Source of the DNA: JAIBJP01 sp035639875
GTDB lineage: Bacteria; Actinomycetota; Thermoleophilia; Gaiellales; Gaiellaceae
DNA length: 24,297 nt
Assembly: GCA_035639875.1 (NCBI GenBank)
Contig: DASQXE010000181.1
Location: 1 to 24,297, forward strand
Reading direction: 5' to 3'
Numbering within the stretch: the stretch's first letter is position 1; each line of letters opens with the position of its first letter. The notes under the pieces are model-generated. The model ran no database searches. It saw nothing but the letters and a program-made list of their open reading frames with translations, and was not told where the DNA came from. Below are positions 1 to 6,707 of the stretch, piece by piece. The position numbers and the translations under genes are program-made.

Positions 1-550
1 CGAGATCACGGTCGCTGGCTGCGCGCACGACCAGTGGCTCGACATCCGCGTAGTTGACGATGTTGCTCGGCCGTTCCGAGGGTGGCGGGGATTCGGGCTC
101 GCCCGCAGCCGCCTCTCGCTCCCACGGGTGGCGCGTGTCGGGGGATGAGTCGATCCAGGCCGGGTCCATGCGCACCATCCCGGCGCGCGGAAGCAGCGTG
201 CCGGTGTTGTACGCGCGCATGCCGAACGCGAGCATGTCGAGCCCGTCCGGGCCGGCCTTGTGCGTGTGCGCCTCCTCGGCGGCCTTGTAGACAATGCAGT
301 CGCCCGGGCCGATCTCGTACGTCTCGCCGTCCATCCACGCGAGGCCCGAGCCGTCGAGGACGTAGAAGATCTCCTCCTCGATCAGCTCGGCGTGCGCGGG
401 AGTCGACCACTTCCCCGGCTCGACCTCCCAGCGCGTCACCCCCACGCTCACCGTGCCGGCGTGGCTGCCCAGTTCACGTGTCGTCACGGCCAAATGGCCG
501 ACCTCGAGACGTCTCGGTGTTACGTCGTCCCAATGAACGAGATGTTCCAC
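1..550 (-). CDS. Cupin-domain protein, C-terminal end outside the window
   Basis: The frame is open from GTG at 550 to the left edge, about 183 residues, with no stop, so the C-terminus is missing. Residues 35-115 form one cupin beta-barrel. The first motif is a proline/histidine segment (H53) followed by EEEIFYVLDG, and the second is GDCIVYKAAEEAHTH around residues 83-97. Such barrels usually bind a metal or a small acid or sugar; no substrate can be named. The region after residue 130 is proline- and glutamate-rich and looks like a linker. The GTG at 550 lies 8 bases after a minus-strand TATCGT box and has no Shine-Dalgarno, suggesting a leaderless mRNA. A later GTG at 486 is possible, but residues before it fit the start of this cupin type. 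The gene is divergent from the MBL-fold gene, so the two may be co-regulated. Confidence 0.8.
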   Translation of the reverse strand, partial: MEHLVHWDDVTPRRLEVGHLAVTTRELGSHAGTVSVGVTRWEVEPGKWSTPAHAELIEEEIFYVLDGSGLAWMDGETYEIGPGDCIVYKAAEEAHTHKAGPDGLDMLAFGMRAYNTGTLLPRAGMVRMDPAWIDSSPDTRHPWEREAAAGEPESPPPSERPSNIVNYADVEPLVVRAASDRDL

Positions 551-574
551 GGCGGCCTACGATAACCGGCGATG
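548..574. promoter_or_regulatory. Bidirectional leaderless promoter with overlapping -10 boxes
   Basis: Only 21 bp separate the start codons of two divergent genes. On the plus strand TACGAT (558-563) is followed by 8 bases and ATG at 572. On the minus strand TATCGT (564 to 559) is followed by 8 bases and GTG at 550. The two hexamers overlap by five bases in the string TACGATA. Neither start has a Shine-Dalgarno. With a transcription start about 7-9 bases after the -10 box, both mRNAs would begin at or next to the start codon. No convincing -35 box is visible on either side. Confidence 0.6.
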
Positions 575-1186
575 AGCGAGCCTCAAGCCGTCGCCGACGG
601 GATCGACGAGGTCGTTCCGGGCGTCTGGACGTGGAGCGTCCACGATGAACGCATCGACTTCGTCAGCACGGCGCACGCCGTCGCCGGTTCTGACGGGGTC
701 GTCCTCATAGACCCGCTTCCGCTCGAGCCGGACGTCCTCCACGGGCTCGGAGAGATCGCGGCCATCTGCCTCACCGCCGGGACACATCAGCGCTCCGCCT
801 GGCGTTACCGCCGCGAGTTCGAGATCCCCGTGCATGCGCCGGCGCTTTCCCGACTCATCGAGGAGGAGCCAGACGAGCGCTACGGCGACGGCGACGAGCT
901 TCCGGGCGGCCTTCGTGCAGTCTTCACGCCGGGCGCCGGCACAACACAGCACACGTTCCTGCTCGACCGCGAGGGCGGGATCGCGTTCGTCCCCGACCTT
1001 TTCGCGCACTCGTCCGAGAGCGGCCTCGCCATCGTCGGCGAGGAATACATGCCCGATCCCGCGGAAGCACGCCGAAGCATCGCGAAGCTTCTTGAGCTGC
1101 CGTTCTCCATCCTCTGCCTCGACCACGGGAGGCCGTACAAGGACGATCCCAAGGCGGCCATTCGGGCCTTGCTCGAGAGCTCCTAA
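572..1186 (+). CDS. MBL-fold (metallo-beta-lactamase-like) protein with a degenerate metal site
   Basis: A 204-residue protein with the order of an MBL-fold hydrolase: a beta-strand lead-in (GVVLIDPLP, 42-50), the metal loop, then a C-terminal DHG (184-186). The usual HxHxDH loop is replaced by LTAGTHQRSAWRYR (67-80), in which only H72 remains. The second-site histidine of the usual TPGH is also gone (TPGA, 119-122). D142 in the VPD motif and H185 are kept. Two-metal hydrolysis as in glyoxalase II is therefore unlikely; the protein may bind one metal or serve a non-catalytic role. Start: ATG at 572 with a TACGAT box 8 bases upstream and no Shine-Dalgarno. Its TAA stop overlaps the degV stop codon on the opposite strand (bases 1183-1186). 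Confidence 0.85.
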   Translation: MSEPQAVADGIDEVVPGVWTWSVHDERIDFVSTAHAVAGSDGVVLIDPLPLEPDVLHGLGEIAAICLTAGTHQRSAWRYRREFEIPVHAPALSRLIEEEPDERYGDGDELPGGLRAVFTPGAGTTQHTFLLDREGGIAFVPDLFAHSSESGLAIVGEEYMPDPAEARRSIAKLLELPFSILCLDHGRPYKDDPKAAIRALLESS

Positions 1187-2046
1187 GCCTCGTCTTGAAA
1201 CCAGAACAGCCCAAGCGTGCCGGGGCCGCCGTGGGTCCCGATCACGGGGCCCAGGGTGACGAACAGATCGAGCGAGGCATGCGGACGCGCCGCCTGAATC
1301 CGGCGGGCGAGCTCTTCCGCATCGGCCTGCGCCTCGGCGTGGCCGACGCCGAGCCGTAGGCCCGGGTCGTCTCTCGTTCCTTCCTCGAAGATGCGCTCGA
1401 GCTCGGCCACGGCCTTGCCTCGTCCGCGCACGCGCTTGAGCGGCGCGACCTCGCCGTCATCGAAAGCGAGGATCGGTTTCACGGAGAGGAGCTGGCCCGC
1501 GAGCCCGGCTGCCTTGCCGATCCGGCCGCCACGGATCAGGTATTCGAGCGTGTCGACCGTGAAGAGGAGACCGCGCTCCCGCCGGAACCGCTCGACGAGC
1601 GCCTCGATCTCTCGCTCATCCGTGCCGCTGTCGAGCCGCCGTTGGATGGCGTCGGCGAGGATGGCGGTCCCACCGGAGGTGACTCCGGAGTCAATGACCT
1701 GCACGCGCCCGTCTCCGAGAGACTCGGCGGCGAGTCGGCCGCTCTCGTATGTTCCGGAGATCTTCGCCGACAAGACGACACACAGGATGTGCTCGTATTC
1801 GGCGAGCGATTCGAAGACGGCCTGGAAGTCTCCTGGCGACGGCTGCGCCGACTTGGGCGGGGCGGGACTCTCGCGCAGGCGGCGGTAGAACTCTTCTGTG
1901 CTGAGGTCCACGTACTCGCGGAAGGTCTCGTCGCCGAAGCGGACGTAGAGCGGAACAAGCCTCCAGTTCGGGTGGCGCCCCTGGGGGTCCGCGAGGTCGG
2001 CCGTCGAGTCGATGACGACCGCAGTGTTCTCAGCCGATAGGCGCAC
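1183..2046 (-). CDS. degV: DegV family fatty-acid-binding protein (FakB-like)
   Basis: The 287-residue product has the DegV start (VVIDSTADL, residues 10-18), a central SAKISGTYESG lipid-pocket motif, IDSGVTSGG, and the C-terminal region with GPVIGTHGGPGTLG typical of the family. DegV/FakB proteins hold a fatty acid while FakA phosphorylates it to acyl-phosphate for phospholipid synthesis. The start chosen is GTG at 2046: it gives the family's usual short N-terminus and overlaps the receiver gene by 17 bp. An in-frame GTG at 2094 would add 16 unconserved residues. There is no good Shine-Dalgarno, so translational coupling to the receiver gene is likely. The pairing with fakA two genes upstream supports a FakB role. 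The bound lipid cannot be told from sequence. Confidence 0.93.
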   Translation of the reverse strand: MRLSAENTAVVIDSTADLADPQGRHPNWRLVPLYVRFGDETFREYVDLSTEEFYRRLRESPAPPKSAQPSPGDFQAVFESLAEYEHILCVVLSAKISGTYESGRLAAESLGDGRVQVIDSGVTSGGTAILADAIQRRLDSGTDEREIEALVERFRRERGLLFTVDTLEYLIRGGRIGKAAGLAGQLLSVKPILAFDDGEVAPLKRVRGRGKAVAELERIFEEGTRDDPGLRLGVGHAEAQADAEELARRIQAARPHASLDLFVTLGPVIGTHGGPGTLGLFWFQDEA

Positions 2047-2425
2047 CGCGCCCGGCCGCGTCGCGAATGGCGCCGACGATCTCGTCGAGTCCACGGTCCT
2101 TGGTCAGGCAGGCGACGGCACCCGCTTCGAGGAGCGCCTGGACTTCGCCGGTCTCGGCGGCCGCGGTCAGCACGACTACGGAGGTTGCGGGGCACGTCGA
2201 TCGCAGCGCAGCGGTCGTCTCGACGCCGTCGAGCCCGGGGAGCCGGTAGTCGACGAGCACGACGTCCGGGTCCAGGCGTGGGCAGACCTCCACGGCCGCT
2301 TCGCCGTCCCGTACCGCCGCGACGACGCGGATGTCCGGCGTCACCTCGAGCATGAGCTCGAGCGCTTCACGGAAGACGTCGTTGTCCTCGACCAGTACGA
2401 CGTCGATCGCGTCTCTGCCTGCCAT
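2030..2425 (-). CDS. Stand-alone response-regulator receiver domain
   Basis: A 131-residue protein that is only a CheY/NarL-type receiver. The acidic pair E13-D14 (LVEDND), phospho-acceptor D59 (VDYRLPG), switch threonine T87 (VVLTAA) and K109 (LTKD) are all present, so it should be phosphorylatable. The sequence resembles receivers of LuxR/NarL regulators, but the frame stops right after the last receiver helix, with no DNA-binding domain. The start is ATG at 2425, 16 bp after the fakA stop; weaker upstream codons would run into fakA. It overlaps degV by 17 bp and so should be co-transcribed with fakA and degV. No histidine kinase is in the window. A role in controlling the fatty-acid kinase is an inference from position only. 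Confidence 0.9.
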   Translation of the reverse strand: MAGRDAIDVVLVEDNDVFREALELMLEVTPDIRVVAAVRDGEAAVEVCPRLDPDVVLVDYRLPGLDGVETTAALRSTCPATSVVVLTAAAETGEVQALLEAGAVACLTKDRGLDEIVGAIRDAAGRGAPIG

Positions 2426-2441
2426 CGCTTCAAGTATCGGG

Positions 2442-4001
2442 CTATTCGACCCCAAACAGAAGTGGATAGTGGGGCTGGCCGCCCTCGTGCACCTCGATCT
2501 CCAGCTCCGGATGGGCCGTGCGCACGCCTTCGACGAGCTCGTCGGCCCCCTCGACGTCGTAGCCGAGCAGAATGGTGAGCACGTCCGCGGACTCACCGAG
2601 AAGCCGTTCGACCACCTCTCGCGCGACGGGGTCGAGCGCCGGGCCGGCCGTTACGGGCTCGCCCTCGACCAGGCCGAGGAACTGCCCTTGCTCGACCTGG
2701 AGGGGGCCGATAGTCGCGCTTCGCGACGCGCGCGCGACGGCGCCTGCGCGGACAGCTGCCGCGGCCGCTTCCATCTCCACGGCGTTCTCGTCCGCGGACG
2801 CGCGCGGTTCGTAAGCCACGAGCGCTCCGAGACCTGCCTGCAGCGTGCGCGTCGGCACGACGCGGACGGTCTTCGCCGACGCACCGGCCGCCTGCTCCGC
2901 CGCCATGACGACATTTTTCGAGTTCGGAAGGACGACAACTTCACTTTCCGAGAGGCTCTCGACGGCCTCGATGATGTCGGAGGTGGAGGGATTCGTCGAC
3001 TCGCCGCCTTCGACGCAGACCGCGCCGAGACTCTCGAACAAGCGGCGGTTGCCAGCGCCGAGACACACGGCGACGGCTCCGGTCGTCCCGGTCTCGCGTT
3101 CGAGCCTGTGTGTTCGCTCCGCCGTCTGCACGTGCATGTTCTTGATGTCGATCTCCTCCAGCGTCCCCGCCGCCGTCGCCAGGGCCAGTGCTCGGCCGGG
3201 TTCGTCCGTGTGCACGTGCACCTTCACTGCCCCCGGAGCGCCGACGACGAGCAGCGAATCGCCGAGCTCCGCGAGCTCGGTCTCCAGGAGAGCGGGATCG
3301 ACTTTCTCGCCCTCGACGAAAAAGGCGGTGCAGTAGCGGTAGCGAGAGGGCTCGAGGTGGACGGCCTCGAGCGGGATCGGCCCCGCGGTGGGTGCGACCT
3401 CCGGCAGCGGCTCACCGCGGACATGCGCCGCGATGCCGCGCATGATCTCGACGAGTCCCGCGGCGCCGGCGTCGACGACGCCCGCCTGGCGCAAGACATC
3501 GAACTGCTCTTGCGTCCGCGCGAGCGCGGCTTCGCCGTGCGCGACCAGGTCCTCCAGCGCCTCATTGCGTGAGGCGCCGGCCGCCGCCAGCTCTTCCGCC
3601 TTCTCCGCGACTTCACGCGCGACGGTCAAGATCGTTCCCTCCTGCGGATTCCGCACGGCCGCATAGGCGGCGTCGCTCGCTCCGCGCAAAGCCTTGGCGA
3701 GCGCGGCCGTATCGACGCCTCCTTCCGGCAGGGCCTCGACGGCGCCCCGGACGATCTGCGAGAGGATGACCCCGGAGTTTCCGCGAGCGCCCATGAGCGC
3801 AGAGCGAACGATGTCGCCGTCACCGCGTTCCAGAGCGGTCACGACGGCGCGCGTGGTCTCGGCCATGTTCGTGCCCGTATCCCCATCGGGAACCGGGTAC
3901 ACGTTGAGATCGTCGATCCTCTGCCTGCTCGCTTCGAGGGCGGCGAGCGCCGCCCGGGCGAGCGTTAGAGCGCCTTCTGAACCTTGCCCGACTTCAGGCA
4001 C
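2442..4001 (-). CDS. fakA: DAK2-domain fatty acid kinase subunit FakA (YloV-like)
   Basis: A 519-residue protein with the three-part FakA layout. The N-terminal DAK2 nucleotide-binding domain carries LNVYPVPDGDTGTNM (32-46), with D39 and D41 expected to bind Mg-ATP, and GARGNSGVILSQ (71-82). The middle domain has VHVHTDEPG (261-269), and the DAK1/DegV-like C-terminal domain ends PHYPLLFGVE. FakA phosphorylates fatty acids presented by FakB (DegV); a DegV gene lies two genes downstream. The only usable start is GTG at 4001, inside the end of rpmB (37 bp overlap), and it gives the family's usual short N-terminus, so coupling to rpmB translation is likely. rpmB-fakA adjacency is common in Gram-positive bacteria. 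Confidence 0.94.
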   Translation of the reverse strand: MPEVGQGSEGALTLARAALAALEASRQRIDDLNVYPVPDGDTGTNMAETTRAVVTALERGDGDIVRSALMGARGNSGVILSQIVRGAVEALPEGGVDTAALAKALRGASDAAYAAVRNPQEGTILTVAREVAEKAEELAAAGASRNEALEDLVAHGEAALARTQEQFDVLRQAGVVDAGAAGLVEIMRGIAAHVRGEPLPEVAPTAGPIPLEAVHLEPSRYRYCTAFFVEGEKVDPALLETELAELGDSLLVVGAPGAVKVHVHTDEPGRALALATAAGTLEEIDIKNMHVQTAERTHRLERETGTTGAVAVCLGAGNRRLFESLGAVCVEGGESTNPSTSDIIEAVESLSESEVVVLPNSKNVVMAAEQAAGASAKTVRVVPTRTLQAGLGALVAYEPRASADENAVEMEAAAAAVRAGAVARASRSATIGPLQVEQGQFLGLVEGEPVTAGPALDPVAREVVERLLGESADVLTILLGYDVEGADELVEGVRTAHPELEIEVHEGGQPHYPLLFGVE

Positions 4002-4156
4002 CGCGCGCAGACGTAGCTCCGGCGCGGAACACCGTTCACGAGGATCCGGACGCGCTGGAGGTTCGGGTTGAACCGTCGCTTCGTCGCCACCATCGAGTGG
4101 CTCCGGTTATGGCCGAACGCGGGCGCTTTCCCGCAGACTGCGCAGACTTTCGACAT
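3965..4156 (-). CDS. rpmB: 50S ribosomal protein bL28, zinc-binding form
   Basis: A 63-residue protein beginning MSKVCAVCGK and containing the L28 signature GHNRSHS (15-21) and the RRFNPNLQRVRI stretch. It keeps two CxxC pairs (C5/C8 and C51/C54), so it is the zinc-ribbon (C+) form of bL28. Some genomes carry a cysteine-free paralog used under zinc limitation; only this copy is seen here. The ATG has a weak GAGG too close to it, but a TACACT box 8 bases upstream, suggesting a leaderless transcript. It lies 35 bp after ribH, behind a hairpin that could end the riboflavin transcript. Confidence 0.96.
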   Translation of the reverse strand: MSKVCAVCGKAPAFGHNRSHSMVATKRRFNPNLQRVRILVNGVPRRSYVCARCLKSGKVQKAL

Positions 4157-4164
4157 GGCCTCGC

Positions 4165-4170
4165 AGTGTA
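4165..4170 (-). promoter_or_regulatory. Candidate -10 box for leaderless rpmB mRNA
   Basis: TACACT on the minus strand, followed by GCGAGGCC (8 bases) and the rpmB ATG at 4156. No clear -35 box is seen. It would give rpmB-fakA-receiver-degV a promoter separate from the riboflavin genes. Confidence 0.4.
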
Positions 4171-4178
4171 GCTGCTCG

Positions 4179-4194
4179 TAGGGGCGGGCCCCTA
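4179..4194 (-). terminator. Hairpin overlapping the ribH stop codon
   Basis: The inverted repeat TAGGGG / CCCCTA with a four-base loop includes the ribH TAG stop. It lacks a T-run, so it could be an actinobacterial-style terminator, an RNA-stabilising end, or chance in GC-rich DNA. Confidence 0.35.
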
Positions 4195-4725
4195 GCGCGG
4201 CACGGAGGCGCGGACCCGGGCCATCGCGTCGGCCATTTCGAGGGCCGTGCGCGCCGCCTCGGCGCCCTTGTTGCCCTTGTCTCCGCCGGAGCGCTCCTCC
4301 GCCTGACGACGGCTGTCGACCGTGAGAACGCCGAACGCGATGGGAACGCCCGTGTCCAGGCCGGCCAACTGCAGGCCACTAGCGGCCTCCGCGGCGATGT
4401 ACTCGAAGTGCGGCGTATCGCCGCGGATCACGCAGCCCAAGGCGACAACGCACGCGTGGCGACGGGTCTTGGCGAGCGCCATTGCGCCGAGCGGCAGCTC
4501 GAACGCGCCCGGAACGGGCATGACGTCGATCCGCTCGCGCTCGACACCCGCCTCCGCAAGCGCTTCCAGCGCGCCATCGAGGAGTCGCGACGTGATGTCG
4601 CCGTTGAACCGGCCGACCACGATCCCCACCGACCTGCGAGCACCGTTGGGCGAGCCTCCGTAGACGCTGACGCCCTCCGGAATCCGGAGCTCTCCGGACG
4701 CGTGCTCGACGGCGCCTTCGCTCAC
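4192..4725 (-). CDS. ribH: 6,7-dimethyl-8-ribityllumazine synthase
   Basis: A 177-residue lumazine synthase, which condenses the pyrimidine made by RibD with 3,4-dihydroxybutanone phosphate from RibBA. Visible motifs: VGIVVGRFNGDITSRLLDGAL near residue 33, PVPGAFELP, the catalytic region GCVIRGDTPHFEY with the conserved histidine, and PIAFGVLTVD. It carries about 20 extra N-terminal residues compared with short forms. The GTG start at 4725 is fixed by a strong GGAGGT Shine-Dalgarno six bases upstream, unusual in this window. It is the last riboflavin gene and is separated from ribBA by the 136-bp gap that holds repeat copy A. Confidence 0.97.
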   Translation of the reverse strand: MSEGAVEHASGELRIPEGVSVYGGSPNGARRSVGIVVGRFNGDITSRLLDGALEALAEAGVERERIDVMPVPGAFELPLGAMALAKTRRHACVVALGCVIRGDTPHFEYIAAEAASGLQLAGLDTGVPIAFGVLTVDSRRQAEERSGGDKGNKGAEAARTALEMADAMARVRASVPR

Positions 4726-4731
4726 GGGCCG

Positions 4732-4737
4732 ACCTCC
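4732..4737 (-). promoter_or_regulatory. Strong Shine-Dalgarno of ribH
   Basis: GGAGGT on the minus strand, six bases before the GTG at 4725. It decides the ribH start and contrasts with the SD-less starts nearby. Confidence 0.8.
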
Positions 4738-4752
4738 GGGCCGTGAACGTGT

Positions 4753-4860
4753 GGAAGGGGCGCGGGGGAACAGGGACCCTCCCTCGCACTTAAGAAGGGG
4801 GTCCGCGGGAACGCTGACGCGTCCGGAATGACACGGGGAGCGAGGCGAAGGCGAGCGACG
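4753..4860 (-). repeat. Dispersed intergenic element, copy A (ribBA-ribH gap)
   Basis: A 108-bp segment sharing ordered blocks with 19286-19390. A 25-base block at 4836-4860 is 23/25 identical to 19366-19390, AGAAGGGGG (4793-4801) is identical, and the outer end GGAAGGGG (4753-4760) is identical with a similar continuation. The 25-base block starts exactly one base after the ribBA TGA. The element holds a hairpin, GGACCCTC/GGGGGTCC (4774-4804, one G-T pair), and the palindrome GACGCGTC. Function unknown; a transcription end, RNA-processing signal or MITE-like repeat are options. Confidence 0.6.
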
Positions 4861-4861
4861 C

Positions 4862-6115
4862 TCACGGTTCTTCGGACTCCCCGAAGCGGAGGTCCTGGTG
4901 GTGGAGTCGGTGGCCGAGCTTGGCGCGCTTCGTCTCCAAGTAGTGCCGGTTCTCGGCGTTCGGCGGCACCTCGATTGGCAGCTGCTCGACGACGGTGAGG
5001 CCGAAGCCCTCGATGCCCGTGATCTTCTTCGGGTTGTTGGTGAGGATTCGGATGGTGGAGAGACCGAGGTCGGCGAGGATCTGGTTGCCGATCCCGTACT
5101 CGCGCATGTCGGGCGGGAAGCCGAGCTCGATGTTTGCCTCGACGGTGTCGAGCCCGTTCTCCTGCAGCTCGTAGGCCTTCAGCTTGTTCAGGAGGCCGAT
5201 GCCCCGTCCCTCCTGGGCCATGTAGAGGAGGACGCCCCGCTCTTCCGCGCCGATGCGGGCGAGCGCCTGCTCGAGCTGCTCCCCACAATCGCAACGCAGG
5301 GAATGGAAGACGTCGCCCGTCAGGCATTCGGAGTGCACGCGCACGAGCACGTTTTCCTCCCCCTCGACGTGGCCCTTCACGAGCGCGACGTGGTGTTTGC
5401 CCGTCAGCTTCTCGCGAAACGCGATGGCCGTGAAATCGCCGTACGCGGTCGGGAGCCGAACCGACGTCGCACGCTCGACGAGCTTCTCCGTACGCCGCCG
5501 GTATTCGATCAGGTCTTCGACCGTGATCATCTTCAGCTCGTGCTGCGTGCAGTAGTCGATCAGGTCGGGCACACGCGCCATGGTCCCGTCGTCCTTCATG
5601 ACCTCGCACACGACGCCGGCCGGATTGAGCCCCGAGAGGCGCGCCAGGTCGACGGCCGCCTCCGTCTGGCCGGCCCGTTGCAAAACACCCCCAGGCCGGG
5701 CCCTGAGCGGGAATACATGGCCAGGCTGGACGAGGTCTTCCGGGCTCTTGCTCGGATCGATCGCCACCTGGATCGTGCGGGCGCGATCGTGCGCCGAGAT
5801 CCCGGTCGACACGCCCTCGCGCGCCTCGATCGACACGGTGAAGGCGGTTCCGAACGGGGTCTCGTTCCGGTCCGTCATCTGGCGCAGCGCGAGCTCGTCG
5901 CACCGCTCCTCGGTCAGGCAGAGGCAGATGAGGCCGCGGCCGTGCGTGGCCATGAAGTTGACCGCCTCAGGCGTCGCAAATTGGGCGGCGATCGTCAGGT
6001 CGCCCTCGTTCTCCCGGTCGGCGGCGTCGACCACGACCACGAACTTGCCCTGGCGGACGTCCTCGAGCGCCTCCTCGATCGTGGCGAACGGCGTTCGGGT
6101 GGCGATCTGCGTCAC
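4862..6115 (-). CDS. ribBA: Bifunctional 3,4-dihydroxy-2-butanone-4-phosphate synthase / GTP cyclohydrolase II
   Basis: A 417-residue fusion. The N-terminal RibB domain has RENEGDL (34-40) for metal and substrate binding and HGRGLICL (58-65). The C-terminal GTP cyclohydrolase II domain (about 212-410) has the zinc cysteines C264, C275 and C277 in CLTGDVFHSLRCDCG, and QEGRGIGLLNKL. It makes both early precursors of riboflavin, from ribulose 5-phosphate and from GTP. The GTG start at 6115 has no Shine-Dalgarno, but TACGAT lies six bases upstream. It follows ribE by 19 bp. The upstream rpe gene fits a shared pentose-phosphate supply. Confidence 0.97.
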   Translation of the reverse strand: MTQIATRTPFATIEEALEDVRQGKFVVVVDAADRENEGDLTIAAQFATPEAVNFMATHGRGLICLCLTEERCDELALRQMTDRNETPFGTAFTVSIEAREGVSTGISAHDRARTIQVAIDPSKSPEDLVQPGHVFPLRARPGGVLQRAGQTEAAVDLARLSGLNPAGVVCEVMKDDGTMARVPDLIDYCTQHELKMITVEDLIEYRRRTEKLVERATSVRLPTAYGDFTAIAFREKLTGKHHVALVKGHVEGEENVLVRVHSECLTGDVFHSLRCDCGEQLEQALARIGAEERGVLLYMAQEGRGIGLLNKLKAYELQENGLDTVEANIELGFPPDMREYGIGNQILADLGLSTIRILTNNPKKITGIEGFGLTVVEQLPIEVPPNAENRHYLETKRAKLGHRLHHQDLRFGESEEP

Positions 6116-6121
6116 GAAGGA

Positions 6122-6127
6122 ATCGTA
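6122..6127 (-). promoter_or_regulatory. Candidate -10 box for leaderless ribBA mRNA
   Basis: TACGAT on the minus strand (6127 to 6122), six bases before GTG at 6115. It is the same hexamer as in the 548-574 promoter. No -35 match is seen. It may be an internal promoter in the rib operon. Confidence 0.4.
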
Positions 6128-6134
6128 ACGCCCG

Positions 6135-6707
6135 TCAGCCCACCAGCTTCTCCACGTACTTCGCGAGCATGTCCACCTCGAGGTTGACCTCGGCGCCTTC
6201 CGAGACGCGGCCCAGCGTCGTCAGCTCTTTCGTATGCGGGACGAGCGCGACCGTGAAAGCCTCGCCTCCGAGGTCGGCGATGGTCAGGCTGACCCCTTCG
6301 ACCGCGATCGACCCCTTCTCCACGCAGTAGCGGAGGATCTCGGGCGACGCCTCGATCTCGAGACCCTCGTCCGTCACGCGGCGGATGCGCCCTACTCCGT
6401 CCACGTGCCCTTGGACGAAGTGTCCGCCCACCGAATCGCCGGCCTCAAGCGCCGGCTCCAAGTTCACCGAGGACCCTGTGACGAGACGGCCCAGCGTCGA
6501 GCGGCGCAGTGTTTCCGGCACCGCGTCGAATGAGAGGACGCCGTCGCTCGCCTGTGTGACTGTGAGGCAAACGCCGCTGACGGCTACGGAGTCGCCGACG
6601 CTGACGCGGGCAGCCGTATCTGGACCGGCAACGCGCAGGCGCAGGCCGTGCTCGGTCTCCTGGACCTCTTCGACCCGCCCCAGTTCGCGGACGATCCCTG
6701 TGAACAT
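6135..6707 (-). CDS. ribE: Riboflavin synthase, alpha subunit type
   Basis: A 190-residue protein with the diagnostic N-terminus MFTGIV and two repeated lumazine-binding barrels. The first barrel has VSVGDSVAVSGVCLTV, the second VEKGSIAVEGVSLTI, and the linker carries GGHFVQGHVDG. It dismutates two molecules of 6,7-dimethyl-8-ribityllumazine to riboflavin. The ATG at 6707 shares its A with the ribD stop (TGATG), so it is probably translated by coupling. The frame is open upstream, but that stretch is the ribD gene in another frame. Confidence 0.97.
   Translation of the reverse strand: MFTGIVRELGRVEEVQETEHGLRLRVAGPDTAARVSVGDSVAVSGVCLTVTQASDGVLSFDAVPETLRRSTLGRLVTGSSVNLEPALEAGDSVGGHFVQGHVDGVGRIRRVTDEGLEIEASPEILRYCVEKGSIAVEGVSLTIADLGGEAFTVALVPHTKELTTLGRVSEGAEVNLEVDMLAKYVEKLVG

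Noticed and set aside
1160..1200. Terminator hairpin between the convergent MBL-fold and degV genes
   Set aside because: Only short palindromes (GCTC/GAGC) and an imperfect GGCCTT/AAGCC pairing are present, too weak to call.
4722..5903. A 393-codon minus-strand frame overlapping ribBA
   Set aside because: Out of frame with ribBA and without motifs; RibB and RibA signatures lie in the frame 4862-6115.
4898..6187. Long plus-strand open frame of 429 codons opposite ribBA, and similar ones at 8781-9959, 10977-12185 and 18002-19279
   Set aside because: These are antisense to clear conserved genes, have arginine/aspartate-rich low-complexity products and no recognisable domain; they arise from high-GC codon bias.
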